From Cupriavidus campinensis (GTDB lineage Bacteria > Pseudomonadota > Gammaproteobacteria > Burkholderiales > Burkholderiaceae), in contig NZ_CAJPVH010000014.1 in assembly GCF_905397395.1 (NCBI RefSeq), forward strand, positions 1 to 64,000: DNA of 64,000 nt, given 5' to 3'. Below are positions 1-7,686 of the stretch, piece after piece. The translations under genes and the position numbers were made by a program. Position 1 is the first letter of the stretch. Every line of letters starts with the position of its first letter. The notes under the pieces were generated by a model. It was not told the origin of the DNA. It was given only the letters and a program-made list of their open reading frames with translations, and did not search any database.

Positions 1-432
1 CGGCGGCCGCACCCAGTACAGCTGGCGCGCGGGCAGGCCGGCCAGCCCCGCCGCCAGCCCGGCGGCATTCGGCAGATAAGGCGGATTGACGAACGCCACG
101 CGCCGCCCCGCCGCAGCCAGCGTGCGCAGCGCCGGCATCAGCAGGCGCAGTTCGCCCACGCCATCGTGGGCAAGCAGCAGCTCGGTGACCGCGCCCGCCG
201 GCCAGCCCCCGCCGGGCAGCTCCTGCGCCAGCGCGTCATAGCCGCTCGGGCACACGGGCAGCCGGCCGGCATGGCCCAGTTGCCCGGCGCGCCAGAGGCC
301 GGGGTAGCGATGCTCGAGTTCGGCCACCGAGGCCCGATGATCGGGCACGGGCACGGGCGCCGACTCGGGCGGAGAAGGAAGTAGGGACGCACCATCCTCC
401 ACGGCAGGCAGGATGTGCGGGGGCGCAGTCAT
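1..432 (-). CDS. imuA: ImuA, SOS translesion-synthesis accessory protein (5' part, continues beyond window)
   Basis: The frame is open from an ATG at 432 to the window edge, giving 144 residues. It reads MTAPPHILP near the start, then LWRAGQLG, LPGGGWPAGAVTELL and GVGELRLLMPALRTLAAAGR, which is the typical N-terminal pattern of ImuA (RecA/SulA-like) proteins of Burkholderiales. In the known imuA-imuB-dnaE2 cassette ImuA helps the error-prone polymerase act at DNA lesions. A near-perfect LexA box lies about 55 bp upstream of the start, fitting SOS control. No strong ribosome site precedes the ATG, so the exact start is tentative. imuB and dnaE2, if present, lie outside the window. Confidence 0.85.
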   Translation of the reverse strand, partial: MTAPPHILPAVEDGASLLPSPPESAPVPVPDHRASVAELEHRYPGLWRAGQLGHAGRLPVCPSGYDALAQELPGGGWPAGAVTELLLAHDGVGELRLLMPALRTLAAAGRRVAFVNPPYLPNAAGLAAGLAGLPARQLYWVRPP

Positions 433-485
433 GGTGATGAATCCGGCACACGCGGCGGGCGTGCGCCATCGGAAGATTGACGATT

Positions 486-503
486 ACTGTATGTTTATAC
501 AGT
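486..503. promoter_or_regulatory. LexA (SOS) box
   Basis: CTGTATGTTTATACAG at 487-502 matches the CTGT-N8-ACAG LexA consensus exactly, with one further flanking base pair of symmetry (A/T). It lies 54-71 bp upstream of the imuA start. It could also affect the divergent small gene at 692. Confidence 0.88.
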
Positions 504-691
504 ATCGGCGCCGGCGCAAGAGGGGTATGGCCGAAGTGGAACGCGCGCCGCCCCATTCGCCAAAAAGTGCTGCCAAAGGCCCCACATCTCCCACTACAGT
601 GGGGCAACTGCCACGAAACGACGCAACGGATTGCAAACAAATGTCAATCCGGATTGTGCAGCGCGGTGCAGGTGCGGAAAAATGCGCCCCT

Positions 692-1015
692 ATGAAACGG
701 AATACGCGTCAATGTGTGCATCTGCTGATCGCCGGTTTGCAGCGCGAGGGTCCGCTGCGCCGCGACGCGCTGGCTGACGCCAGCGGCCTGTCCGCCGAGG
801 AGACCACCCGGGCGTTGAAGGCCGCGCGGCAGATGAGCGTGATCGACCATGTGCCCTACGGCCCGGGCACCCTGCCCGCGGCAGTCTATTACCAGCTGAC
901 GGGACGCGAACTGCCGCCCGCGCGCAAGAGTACGCGCGTGCCGCCCGCGCCCGACAACCGCTTCCAGCCCCTGCTCGACGCCTGGTGGAACAGCGACGAG
1001 CTGGACCGCGTCTGA
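692..1015 (+). CDS. Small hypothetical protein, winged-helix-like
   Basis: A 107-residue protein starting MKRNTRQCVHLLIAGLQ, divergent from imuA. The segment REGPLRRDALADASGLSAEE followed by TTRALKAARQMSVIDH looks like a helix-turn-helix unit (a helix, a turn at ASGLS, a recognition-like helix). It continues into a Pro/Arg-rich tail ending in LLDAWWNSDELDRV. A DNA-binding role is inferred from this pattern only. The ATG at 692 was chosen because the protein-like region begins there. An in-frame ATG at 641 would add 17 residues of less convincing sequence. Neither start has a good ribosome site. Confidence 0.6.
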   Translation: MKRNTRQCVHLLIAGLQREGPLRRDALADASGLSAEETTRALKAARQMSVIDHVPYGPGTLPAAVYYQLTGRELPPARKSTRVPPAPDNRFQPLLDAWWNSDELDRV

Positions 1016-1024
1016 AGGCCAGCG

Positions 1025-2098
1025 CTACGCCCGGCGCGCCCCGCGCTCCAGCGCCGCGATGCGGGCCTCGAGATCGTCCTGCCGCCGGATCACCCGGAAC
1101 AGCTGGCTGCCCGTGACGGCGTCCGTGCTCCGCGCACTCACCTCACCCTGACGCAACCCGCTTACCTGTGTGGACGGCAACGCGACCTTGCCTCTGCCCG
1201 TGTCGCTGAACGCCACGACCGTATTCTCCAGGCCGCCATCCGCGTTCACCAGCAGCCCCGCGTCCTTTAACTGGCCTACGGTCACGACCTCGTCATCGTG
1301 CCTGCCAGGCAGAACGTGGGCGATGTAGCGGCCCATCGCCACGTTGCCGACGGACACCGAATCCTCGCGGTCGCACACGGCATAGGCACCGATCGCCACG
1401 CCGCCGTCGAATTCCACCTTGGCGCCCGATCCGACGACCGTTGCCCAGCGATTCGTGACGCGCAGACTTTGCCCGATACCGACCGATGCGTCGCCAGTCA
1501 CCTGCGCGCCGCCACCGAGCGCCACCCCCCAGGACCCTTCGGCACGCGCACCGTACCCCACAGCCACGCATTGCTCTCCGGCTGTGTAGGCCGCGCCCCC
1601 CACTGCGACGGACGCGCCGGAAAAATATGCAATGGCACCACCCCCGATGGCGACGTTGTCGGTAAACGTTGCACTGGCGCCGCCGCCAATCGCCACCGCA
1701 CGCTCGCCAGAGGCGTTGGCGTCGCAGCCCAGCACCACCACCCCGTCGTTGGGCTCTCCTGTGCCGACATACGCCAGGGAGCCGATCACCACGCCCCGGC
1801 CTGAAGTGGGATAGGAGACGCCCTCGCCGATCGCGACACTGCCCGCGCCCCCGGCAATGGCGGACGGCCCGATCGCCACCGCCTCCTGACCGGTGGCCTG
1901 GCTATCGGGTCCGGTGCTGTTGGCACGGAAGTACTTGGCCCCTTTGTCCTTGTCTTCGAGCGTCAAGGCATCGACACGCTGCTTGAGCGCCAGGAATTGT
2001 TGGCGGGTGACGTACAGGTCTGGCTGGAAGGCCTTGCGCGCCTCCAGACTTGCCGGAATGTCTTCCTTGTCGGAGACCGCGGTTTGAGAGTTAGCCAT
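1025..2098 (-). CDS. YadA-head-like repeat protein without signal peptide or membrane anchor
   Basis: A 357-residue protein. Residues 1-60 contain a helical segment (LYVTRQQFLALKQRVDAL). From KYFRANSTGPDSQATG onward there are about thirteen 14-16-residue left-handed beta-roll repeats of the pattern AVAIGxxA, as in heads of trimeric autotransporter adhesins. Two neck-type motifs follow (VTVGQLKDAG and DAVTGSQLF), and the protein ends in a short coiled coil (RRQDDLEARIAALERGARRA). Known adhesins carry an N-terminal signal and a C-terminal four-strand YadA anchor. Neither is present, and the frame is intact. The start at 2098 is supported by AGGAG 9 bases upstream. Export route and role are unknown; it may be a released trimeric tip or a tail-fibre-like protein. 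Confidence 0.8.
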   Translation of the reverse strand: MANSQTAVSDKEDIPASLEARKAFQPDLYVTRQQFLALKQRVDALTLEDKDKGAKYFRANSTGPDSQATGQEAVAIGPSAIAGGAGSVAIGEGVSYPTSGRGVVIGSLAYVGTGEPNDGVVVLGCDANASGERAVAIGGGASATFTDNVAIGGGAIAYFSGASVAVGGAAYTAGEQCVAVGYGARAEGSWGVALGGGAQVTGDASVGIGQSLRVTNRWATVVGSGAKVEFDGGVAIGAYAVCDREDSVSVGNVAMGRYIAHVLPGRHDDEVVTVGQLKDAGLLVNADGGLENTVVAFSDTGRGKVALPSTQVSGLRQGEVSARSTDAVTGSQLFRVIRRQDDLEARIAALERGARRA

Positions 2099-2212
2099 TG
2101 ATGGACTCCTGAAGTTGGCGTTGGCCACGAAAGGTCGTCACGGAGGCGCATGGCGCGTGACATGGCCATGCTTCCACGCCGCCCTTCAGGAGTACATGGA
2201 TTGAGGAAATGC

Positions 2213-2710
2213 CTACTTTTCCCGGCGATAGCGCGCCTGCATGATCTGCATCCACTCGCCGTCATCGCCCTGCATGAATGAGGTCAGCGTGCGGTTGTCG
2301 TCGTCCTGGAAGGCGATCACGTCGCGGAATTTCGAGGTCTTGCCCGGTACCAGCTTGCCTTCCGGCGTGAAGGTGGGGCCATCGGCGCGCAGGGTCAGCG
2401 TGCGGCCATCGGCCTCGAGGTCGCCCTCGTAGATCCACATGTGGGTCATCATCGACCCGATGAAGGTGCCCACGAAGTGCTTGCGGGTGGGGTCATAGCC
2501 CAGCGTCATCACGGTGACGGCGTGCCCGCAGCCGGGCATCTCGCCTTCGGAGCGGCCCTGCACCCAGAGGTCGCCCACGGCGCCTACCTGCTCGGGAATC
2601 TTCCACTTCTGCGGCGGGGTGTCCGGCCCCATCACTGCCTCGCCTTCAGCCATCCATTTGCCCACCAGCTTCTGCAGCCAGCGGTGTTCGTTGGTCGTTT
2701 CAGTCTGCAT
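2213..2710 (-). CDS. DUF1579 family protein
   Basis: A 165-residue soluble protein with the DUF1579 layout: N-terminal HRWLQKLVGKWMAEGEAVMG, central TLGYDPTRKHFVGTFIGSMM and C-terminal FMQGDDGEWMQIMQARYRR. These proteins are small lipocalin-like beta barrels of unknown function. The start at 2710 (MQTETTNEHRW) is chosen because AGGAGA stands 9 bases before it. An upstream ATG would read through the operator-like palindrome at 2763-2781. It has no signal peptide and is transcribed alone or with the gene at 1025. Confidence 0.75.
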   Translation of the reverse strand: MQTETTNEHRWLQKLVGKWMAEGEAVMGPDTPPQKWKIPEQVGAVGDLWVQGRSEGEMPGCGHAVTVMTLGYDPTRKHFVGTFIGSMMTHMWIYEGDLEADGRTLTLRADGPTFTPEGKLVPGKTSKFRDVIAFQDDDNRTLTSFMQGDDGEWMQIMQARYRREK

Positions 2711-2762
2711 TGCAACGGTCTCCTGTTGATCCCTGGATCTGTCGATGATGTCGCTGCGCTCG

Positions 2763-2781
2763 TTGTGTACAGCGTACACAA
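2763..2781. promoter_or_regulatory. Operator-like palindrome upstream of DUF1579 gene
   Basis: TTGTGTAC-AGC-GTACACAA is a perfect inverted repeat with 8-bp arms and a 3-bp spacer, about 53 bp upstream of the DUF1579 start codon. The size suits a dimeric repressor of TetR, GntR or MarR type. No such regulator is adjacent, so the binding protein is unknown. Confidence 0.55.
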
Positions 2782-2823
2782 TAGCTTAGGAGATGGGCCC
2801 GTGCGTGTAAAGGCCCTCCAATG

Positions 2824-2863
2824 AAAAAGCCGCCAGGATGACAGCATTGTCATCCTGGCGGCT
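2824..2863 (-). terminator. Rho-independent terminator after the exported protein gene
   Basis: Arms at 2828-2843 and 2848-2863 form a perfect 16-bp stem (AGCCGCCAGGATGACA and its complement) with a 4-base loop. On the minus strand it is followed by TTTTT (complement of 2824-2828). It lies 15 bp after the stop of the gene at 2879-3280. Confidence 0.9.
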
Positions 2864-2878
2864 CGCAAACCCTTGTAT

Positions 2879-3280
2879 CTACTGGGGCAGCCGTATCTTC
2901 GGCACGATGAACTGGTTGCCGGGCGCGCGCATGACATCGCACTGGACATCGCCCTTGCGCGCCTCGCCGGCCTGGTTCACGAACTCGACGTTGCCGACCA
3001 CGCTGTAGAAGTCCTCCGCCACGCGCCGCGTGGTGCCGCGCACCCAGCGGAAGCGCTCCGGGTTCGGCAGTTTGGCCTTGACGGCCTCCATGCAGGCCAC
3101 CGGCGCCTCGGGCGCCTCGGGGCGTCCGCCGCGCTGGCCCAGTTCGATATTGACGGGCGCCTGCGCGGAAGGCCGATCAGCAGGATCGGCCGTCTCGGCA
3201 GCGAAGGCGAACGTCGGGAGCGTGGCGGCAGCCAGCGCCACCAGCAGGCGGCGCCCCTGCCGTGAAACCGGCAAAGTCAT
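2879..3280 (-). CDS. Small exported hypothetical protein
   Basis: A 133-residue protein with a clear Sec signal peptide (MTLPVSRQGRRLLVALAAAT, cleavage probable after FAFA). The mature part has an acidic/proline linker (DRPSAQAPVNIELGQRGG) and then a compact domain with two cysteines (PVACMEAVKAKLPNP and GDVQCDVMRAPGNQF) that could form a disulphide in the periplasm. No known family was recognised. It is downstream of the RND pump operon in the same direction, but is separated from the pump's last gene by about 110 bp and has its own terminator. Confidence 0.7.
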   Translation of the reverse strand: MTLPVSRQGRRLLVALAAATLPTFAFAAETADPADRPSAQAPVNIELGQRGGRPEAPEAPVACMEAVKAKLPNPERFRWVRGTTRRVAEDFYSVVGNVEFVNQAGEARKGDVQCDVMRAPGNQFIVPKIRLPQ

Positions 3281-3388
3281 GGGATCTCTCCGAAAAACGA
3301 AAAACGGCCGACACGCGTAGCGTGCCGGCCGGCTGTCATTGTACTGCGACGGTACGGGTCAACGTCCGGGCCAACGTCCGGGCCAACG

Positions 3389-6300
3389 TCACACCGACAT
3401 GTCGCGCGCCTCCGGCTTGCTGTCGTCGAACCAGCGGTACAGCACCGGCACCATCACCAGCGTCAGCAGCGTCGAGGTGATCAGCCCGCCAATCACCACC
3501 ACCGCCAGCGGGCGCTGCACCTCGGAACCGGGCCCGCTCGAGAACAGGAACGGCACCAGGCCCAGCATGGCGATGGTCGCGGTCATCATCACCGGGCGGA
3601 AACGCTGCGTGGCGCCACGCACCACCGCGTTGCGCAGCGACATGCCCGACTCGCGCAGCGTGCGGATGTACGACACCAGCACCACCCCGTTCAGCACCGC
3701 CATGCCCCACAGCGCAATAAAGCCCACCGACGCCGGCACGGACAGGTACTCGCCCGTGACGAACAGCCCGATGATCCCGCCGATCGACGCGAACGGCAGC
3801 ACCGTGATGATCAGCGTGGCAAAGCGCAGCGAGTTGAACAGCAGGAACAGCAGGAAGAAGATCGCGGCGATGGTGATCGGCACGATGATCTTCAGGTGGC
3901 CCATGGCGCGCTCCATGTTCTGGAACTGGCCGCCCCACTCGAAGTAGTAGCCCTCGGGCAGCTTGACCTTGCTTTCGGCCGCGCTCTGGAGTTCGGCCAC
4001 GAAGCCGCCCAGGTCGCGATCCTTCACGTTGATCATCACCACCACGCGGCGCTTGGCCATCTCGCGGCTGATCTGCGCGGGGCCGTCGCTGACCTCGATC
4101 TTGGCCACGGACTCCAGCGGCACCTGCACGCCGTCCGGCGCCGGCACCAGCAACTGGCGGATGGCCTGCACGTTGTCACGGAAGTCCTCGGGCAGGCGCA
4201 CCGCCGCCGCGAAGCGGCGCTCGCCCTCGAAGATGTCCGTGGCGCGCTTGCCGCCGATGGCAATCTCGATGATGTCGTGGATGTCCGACACGTTCAGCCC
4301 GTAGCGCGCAATCGCCTGCCGGTCGATCTCGATCGACAGGTATTGCTGGCCCGAGATCCGCTCGATGCGCACGTCCTGCGAGCCCTGGATGCCGCCCGCC
4401 ACCCGCGCGATCTCGCCGGCCAGCTCGCGCAGCTTGTCGAGGTCGTCGCCGAAGATCTTCACCGCCACGTCGGAACGCACGCCGCTGACCATCTCGTCCA
4501 CGCGGTCCGAGATCGGCTGCGCCATCACGATCTGCACGCCCGGAATGGCCTTGAGCTTCTCGCGGATGGCGTTGGCGATGTCGTCCTGGGTCCAGCCGTC
4601 CGGCCACTCGTCGCGCGGCTTCAGGCTGGCGATGGGGGTGGACTCGTTCTGGCCCTGCGGGTCGGCCGGGCTCTCGCCCCGGCCCACACCGGACACCACG
4701 GACTTCACCCCCGGCACCTCCAGCACCAGCTTGTTGGCCATCTTCTCGAGCTTGATCGACTCCTCGAGCGAGATGTTCGGCACGCGGTCGATGGCGGGCA
4801 CGATGGAGCCCTCCTTCATCTCGGGGATGAACGAGGTACCCAGCAGCGGCACGATCAGGATCGTCGCAACGAACAGCCCCACCGCCGACAGCACGGTGGT
4901 CTTGCTGTTCTGCAGCGCCCAGTGCAGCAGGCGCAGGTAATTGCGCTTCATGAACGCGATGATCTTCGTGTCATGCTCGGCGCCGCCCTTGAGCAGGTAG
5001 GCGGACAGCACCGGCGACAGCGTCAGCGACAGGAACAGCGAGATCGCCAGCGCAATCGAGATGGTGAACGCCAGCGGCGCGAACATCTTGCCTTCCATGC
5101 CGGACAGCGTCATCAGCGGCAGGAACACCAGGATGATGATGCCCACCCCCACAATCACCGGCGTGGCCACCTCCTGCACCGCCTTGACGAGGATCTCGGT
5201 CCGGGTCAGCCCCGATTTCTCGGCGTGGCCCAGCCGCTCGAACGCGTTCTCCACCACCACCACGGACCCATCCACCATCAGGCCGATGGCGATGGCCAGC
5301 CCCCCCAGCGACATCAGGTTGGCCGACAGCCCCACCTTGTTCATCACGATGAAGGTCATCAGTGGCGTGAGCACCAGCGTGGCCAGCACGATCACCGACG
5401 AGCGCACGTCCCCAAGGAACAGGAACAGCACGATCACCACCAGCACCACGCCTTCCAGCAGCACCTTGGTCACGGTCCACAGCGCGGCATCCACCAGTTC
5501 GCTACGGTCGTAGTACGGCACGATCTGCAGCTTGCCGGGCAGCATGCCGCGGTCGTTGATCTCGGCCACGCGGGCCTTCACGCGGCTCACCACTTCCTTG
5601 GCGTTGCCGCCGCGCATCATCATCACGATGCCGCCCACGGCCTCGGTCTGGCCGTTCTTGACCAGCGCGCCCTGCCGCACCTCGTGGCCGATGGTCACCT
5701 GCGCCACGTCGCGCAGGTAGACCGGCGTGCCGTTGACCTCCTTCAGCACGATGCTGCCGATGTCGTCCACGCCCTTGGCCAGGCCCACGCCGCGAATCAG
5801 GTACTGCTCGGCATAGTGCGGCAGCACGCCACCGCCCGAGTTGGCGTTGTTGCGCGCCAGCGCCTGGTAGACCTGCTGGATGTTGACCCCGTAGTGGCGC
5901 ATCCGCTCCGGGTTGACCAGTGCCTGGTACTGCCGCACGTAGCCGCCCTGCGAGTTGATTTCCGCCACGCCGGGAATCGAGCGCAGCAGCGGCCGCACCA
6001 CCCAGTCCTGGGCGATACGGCGCTCGGACAGCTCCTCCTGCGTCAGTTCGCGGTTGCCATCGTCGGCGCGGTCCAGCGTGTACTGGTAGACCTCGCCCAG
6101 GCCCGTGGAAACGGGGCCGAGCACCGGCGTCACGTCCGCCGGCATGCGCCCGCCCACCTCGATCAGCCGCTCCATTACCAGCTGGCGCGCGAAGTAGACG
6201 TCGGTCTTCTCCGTGAACACCAGCGTGATCAGCGACAGGCCCGCCTTGTTCAGCGAGCGCATTTCCTCGAGGCCGGGCAGGCCGGTCATCGACATTTCGA

Positions 6301-6505
6301 TGGGCACCGTGACAAAGCGCTCCACCTCCTCGGGCGAACGGCCGGTGGCTTCGGTAGCGATCTGCACCTGGACGTTGGTCACGTCCGGGAACGCATCGAC
6401 CGAGAGCTTGCCGGCGGCGCGCAGGCCGAAGAAGAACAGCACCACGGCAATCACGCACACCACCAGCCGCTGCTTGATCGCGGCTTCAACTAGGGATGTC
6501 ATCAT
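3389..6505 (-). CDS. Heavy-metal-efflux RND permease (CzcA/CusA family)
   Basis: A 1038-residue inner-membrane proton-driven antiporter, the full length for this family. It has the RND plan: an N-terminal helix (MMTSLVEAAIKQRLVVCVIA), a large periplasmic loop (PDVTNVQVQIATEATGRSPE), six helices, a second loop and a C-terminal helix bundle. The fourth-helix motif is AIGLMVDGSVVVVENAFERL. The classic DFG motif of CzcA is absent, so it resembles the Cu/Ag or Ni-type subgroups more than the Co/Zn/Cd pump. The substrate is not settled. It is the last gene of a tight operon (6 bp after the adaptor gene). Two in-frame ATGs (6505 and 6502) are possible starts. Confidence 0.92.
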   Translation of the reverse strand: MMTSLVEAAIKQRLVVCVIAVVLFFFGLRAAGKLSVDAFPDVTNVQVQIATEATGRSPEEVERFVTVPIEMSMTGLPGLEEMRSLNKAGLSLITLVFTEKTDVYFARQLVMERLIEVGGRMPADVTPVLGPVSTGLGEVYQYTLDRADDGNRELTQEELSERRIAQDWVVRPLLRSIPGVAEINSQGGYVRQYQALVNPERMRHYGVNIQQVYQALARNNANSGGGVLPHYAEQYLIRGVGLAKGVDDIGSIVLKEVNGTPVYLRDVAQVTIGHEVRQGALVKNGQTEAVGGIVMMMRGGNAKEVVSRVKARVAEINDRGMLPGKLQIVPYYDRSELVDAALWTVTKVLLEGVVLVVIVLFLFLGDVRSSVIVLATLVLTPLMTFIVMNKVGLSANLMSLGGLAIAIGLMVDGSVVVVENAFERLGHAEKSGLTRTEILVKAVQEVATPVIVGVGIIILVFLPLMTLSGMEGKMFAPLAFTISIALAISLFLSLTLSPVLSAYLLKGGAEHDTKIIAFMKRNYLRLLHWALQNSKTTVLSAVGLFVATILIVPLLGTSFIPEMKEGSIVPAIDRVPNISLEESIKLEKMANKLVLEVPGVKSVVSGVGRGESPADPQGQNESTPIASLKPRDEWPDGWTQDDIANAIREKLKAIPGVQIVMAQPISDRVDEMVSGVRSDVAVKIFGDDLDKLRELAGEIARVAGGIQGSQDVRIERISGQQYLSIEIDRQAIARYGLNVSDIHDIIEIAIGGKRATDIFEGERRFAAAVRLPEDFRDNVQAIRQLLVPAPDGVQVPLESVAKIEVSDGPAQISREMAKRRVVVMINVKDRDLGGFVAELQSAAESKVKLPEGYYFEWGGQFQNMERAMGHLKIIVPITIAAIFFLLFLLFNSLRFATLIITVLPFASIGGIIGLFVTGEYLSVPASVGFIALWGMAVLNGVVLVSYIRTLRESGMSLRNAVVRGATQRFRPVMMTATIAMLGLVPFLFSSGPGSEVQRPLAVVVIGGLITSTLLTLVMVPVLYRWFDDSKPEARDMSV

Positions 6506-6511
6506 GGCCGC

Positions 6512-7684
6512 TTACCCCTGTTCCAGGCGCTTGCGTTCATTGTCCAGATGGAACGCGCCCTCCACGACCACGCGGTCGCCCGGCTTGATGCCGCCCTGCA
6601 CCACGCGCATGCCGTCGCTCTCGGCGCCGAGCTTGACCTTGGTGATGCGGTACTGGCCCGGGGAGGTTTCCACGTAGACCTGCTCGTCGTTGCCATCGCG
6701 CACCACGGCGGACTCCGGCACCACCAGCTGGTCCACCGGCTTGCCGGCAATCAGCATGCTGGCCAGCATGGCTGGCTTCAGGCGCCCTTCCTTGTTCTCG
6801 AGTTCCGTGCGGACCAGCACGGTGCGCGACTGCGGGTTCACGGTGCGGCCGACGTAGATCAGCTTGCCCGTGATGCGGCCGGCGCCGTTGGCCACCGACG
6901 GCACCTCGATATCCACGCTCTGGCCCTCGGCCACCTGGGCGGCCTGCTGCTCGGGCACTTCGGCCACGACCCACACGCGCGACAGGTCGGCCACGGTGTA
7001 GAGCGCGTCGGCGGGCTGCACCACCTGGCCCTGGGCCACGTTGCGCTCCACCACGGTGCCCTGGATGCTGGAGTAGACCGGCGAGTACGAGTCGATGCTG
7101 CCGTTCTTGGCCAGCGTGGCAATCGAGGCCACGGACATGCCGAGCACGCGCAGCTGATCACGATAGGCGCGCATTTCGGCGGCGGCAATCGCGTATTCGC
7201 TCTCGCGGCGTTGCAGTTCGGCACGGCCAATCACGTCGGCGGCAAACAGCTGGCGCGCGCGCTCGGCATTGCGCGCCTGCAGCGCGCTCTGCGCCTCGGC
7301 CTTCAGGAAAGCCATCTGGGCGGCGCCCAGCTCGCTGCTGTGCAGGCGGGCCAGCACCTGGCCGGCCTTGACCTCCTGGCCGAGGATGCCGTACAGGTCG
7401 GTCACCCGGCCAGTCACGCTGGCGCCGATGCGGGACACGCGCTGTTCGTCGAAATCGATGCGGCCGGACACGCGCAGCATCTCGCTGAACGGGGACGTGG
7501 CGACGGGCGCCACCTTCAGCGTTTTCTGGAGGTTCTCTTCGGGCTTGACGATGCCGGGCGGCAGCTTGGGCGCCTCGGCGGTCGGCTCGGGTTTATCGGA
7601 GCAGCCGGCCACGGCCATCAGCATGACCGCGGCGGCGGTCAGGGAAAGCAGGCCACGTGGACGATAGGGATGATGGGGGCGCAT
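6512..7684 (-). CDS. RND efflux periplasmic adaptor (membrane fusion) lipoprotein
   Basis: A 390-residue protein that would bridge the RND permease and the outer-membrane factor. The lipoprotein signal has a lipobox-like LMAVAGC around residue 28. The mature part shows the CzcB/CusB order: beta-barrel and lipoyl half (GRVTDLYGILGQEVKAGQVL), helical hairpin (SELGAAQMAFLKAEAQSALQ onward), second lipoyl half (YSSIQGTVVERNVAQGQVVQ) and barrel/MP domain (VWVVAEVPEQQAAQVAEGQS). It starts only 2 bp after the stop of the OMF gene and ends 6 bp before the permease start. No His- or Met-rich metal-binding extension is seen. Confidence 0.92.
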   Translation of the reverse strand: MRPHHPYRPRGLLSLTAAAVMLMAVAGCSDKPEPTAEAPKLPPGIVKPEENLQKTLKVAPVATSPFSEMLRVSGRIDFDEQRVSRIGASVTGRVTDLYGILGQEVKAGQVLARLHSSELGAAQMAFLKAEAQSALQARNAERARQLFAADVIGRAELQRRESEYAIAAAEMRAYRDQLRVLGMSVASIATLAKNGSIDSYSPVYSSIQGTVVERNVAQGQVVQPADALYTVADLSRVWVVAEVPEQQAAQVAEGQSVDIEVPSVANGAGRITGKLIYVGRTVNPQSRTVLVRTELENKEGRLKPAMLASMLIAGKPVDQLVVPESAVVRDGNDEQVYVETSPGQYRITKVKLGAESDGMRVVQGGIKPGDRVVVEGAFHLDNERKRLEQG

Positions 7685-7686
7685 GA

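Noticed and set aside
413-691. N-terminal extension of the small HTH-like gene up to 413
   Set aside because: It would cross the imuA start and LexA box and adds a low-complexity Arg-rich stretch.
2137-2161. GTCACG/CGTGAC dyad between the DUF1579 and YadA-head genes
   Set aside because: Short arms, no T run, and common in GC-rich DNA; not strong enough for a terminator or operator.
3896-6493. 865-codon open frame opposite the RND permease
   Set aside because: His/Ala/Arg-rich mirror of the GC-rich permease codons, with no family features.
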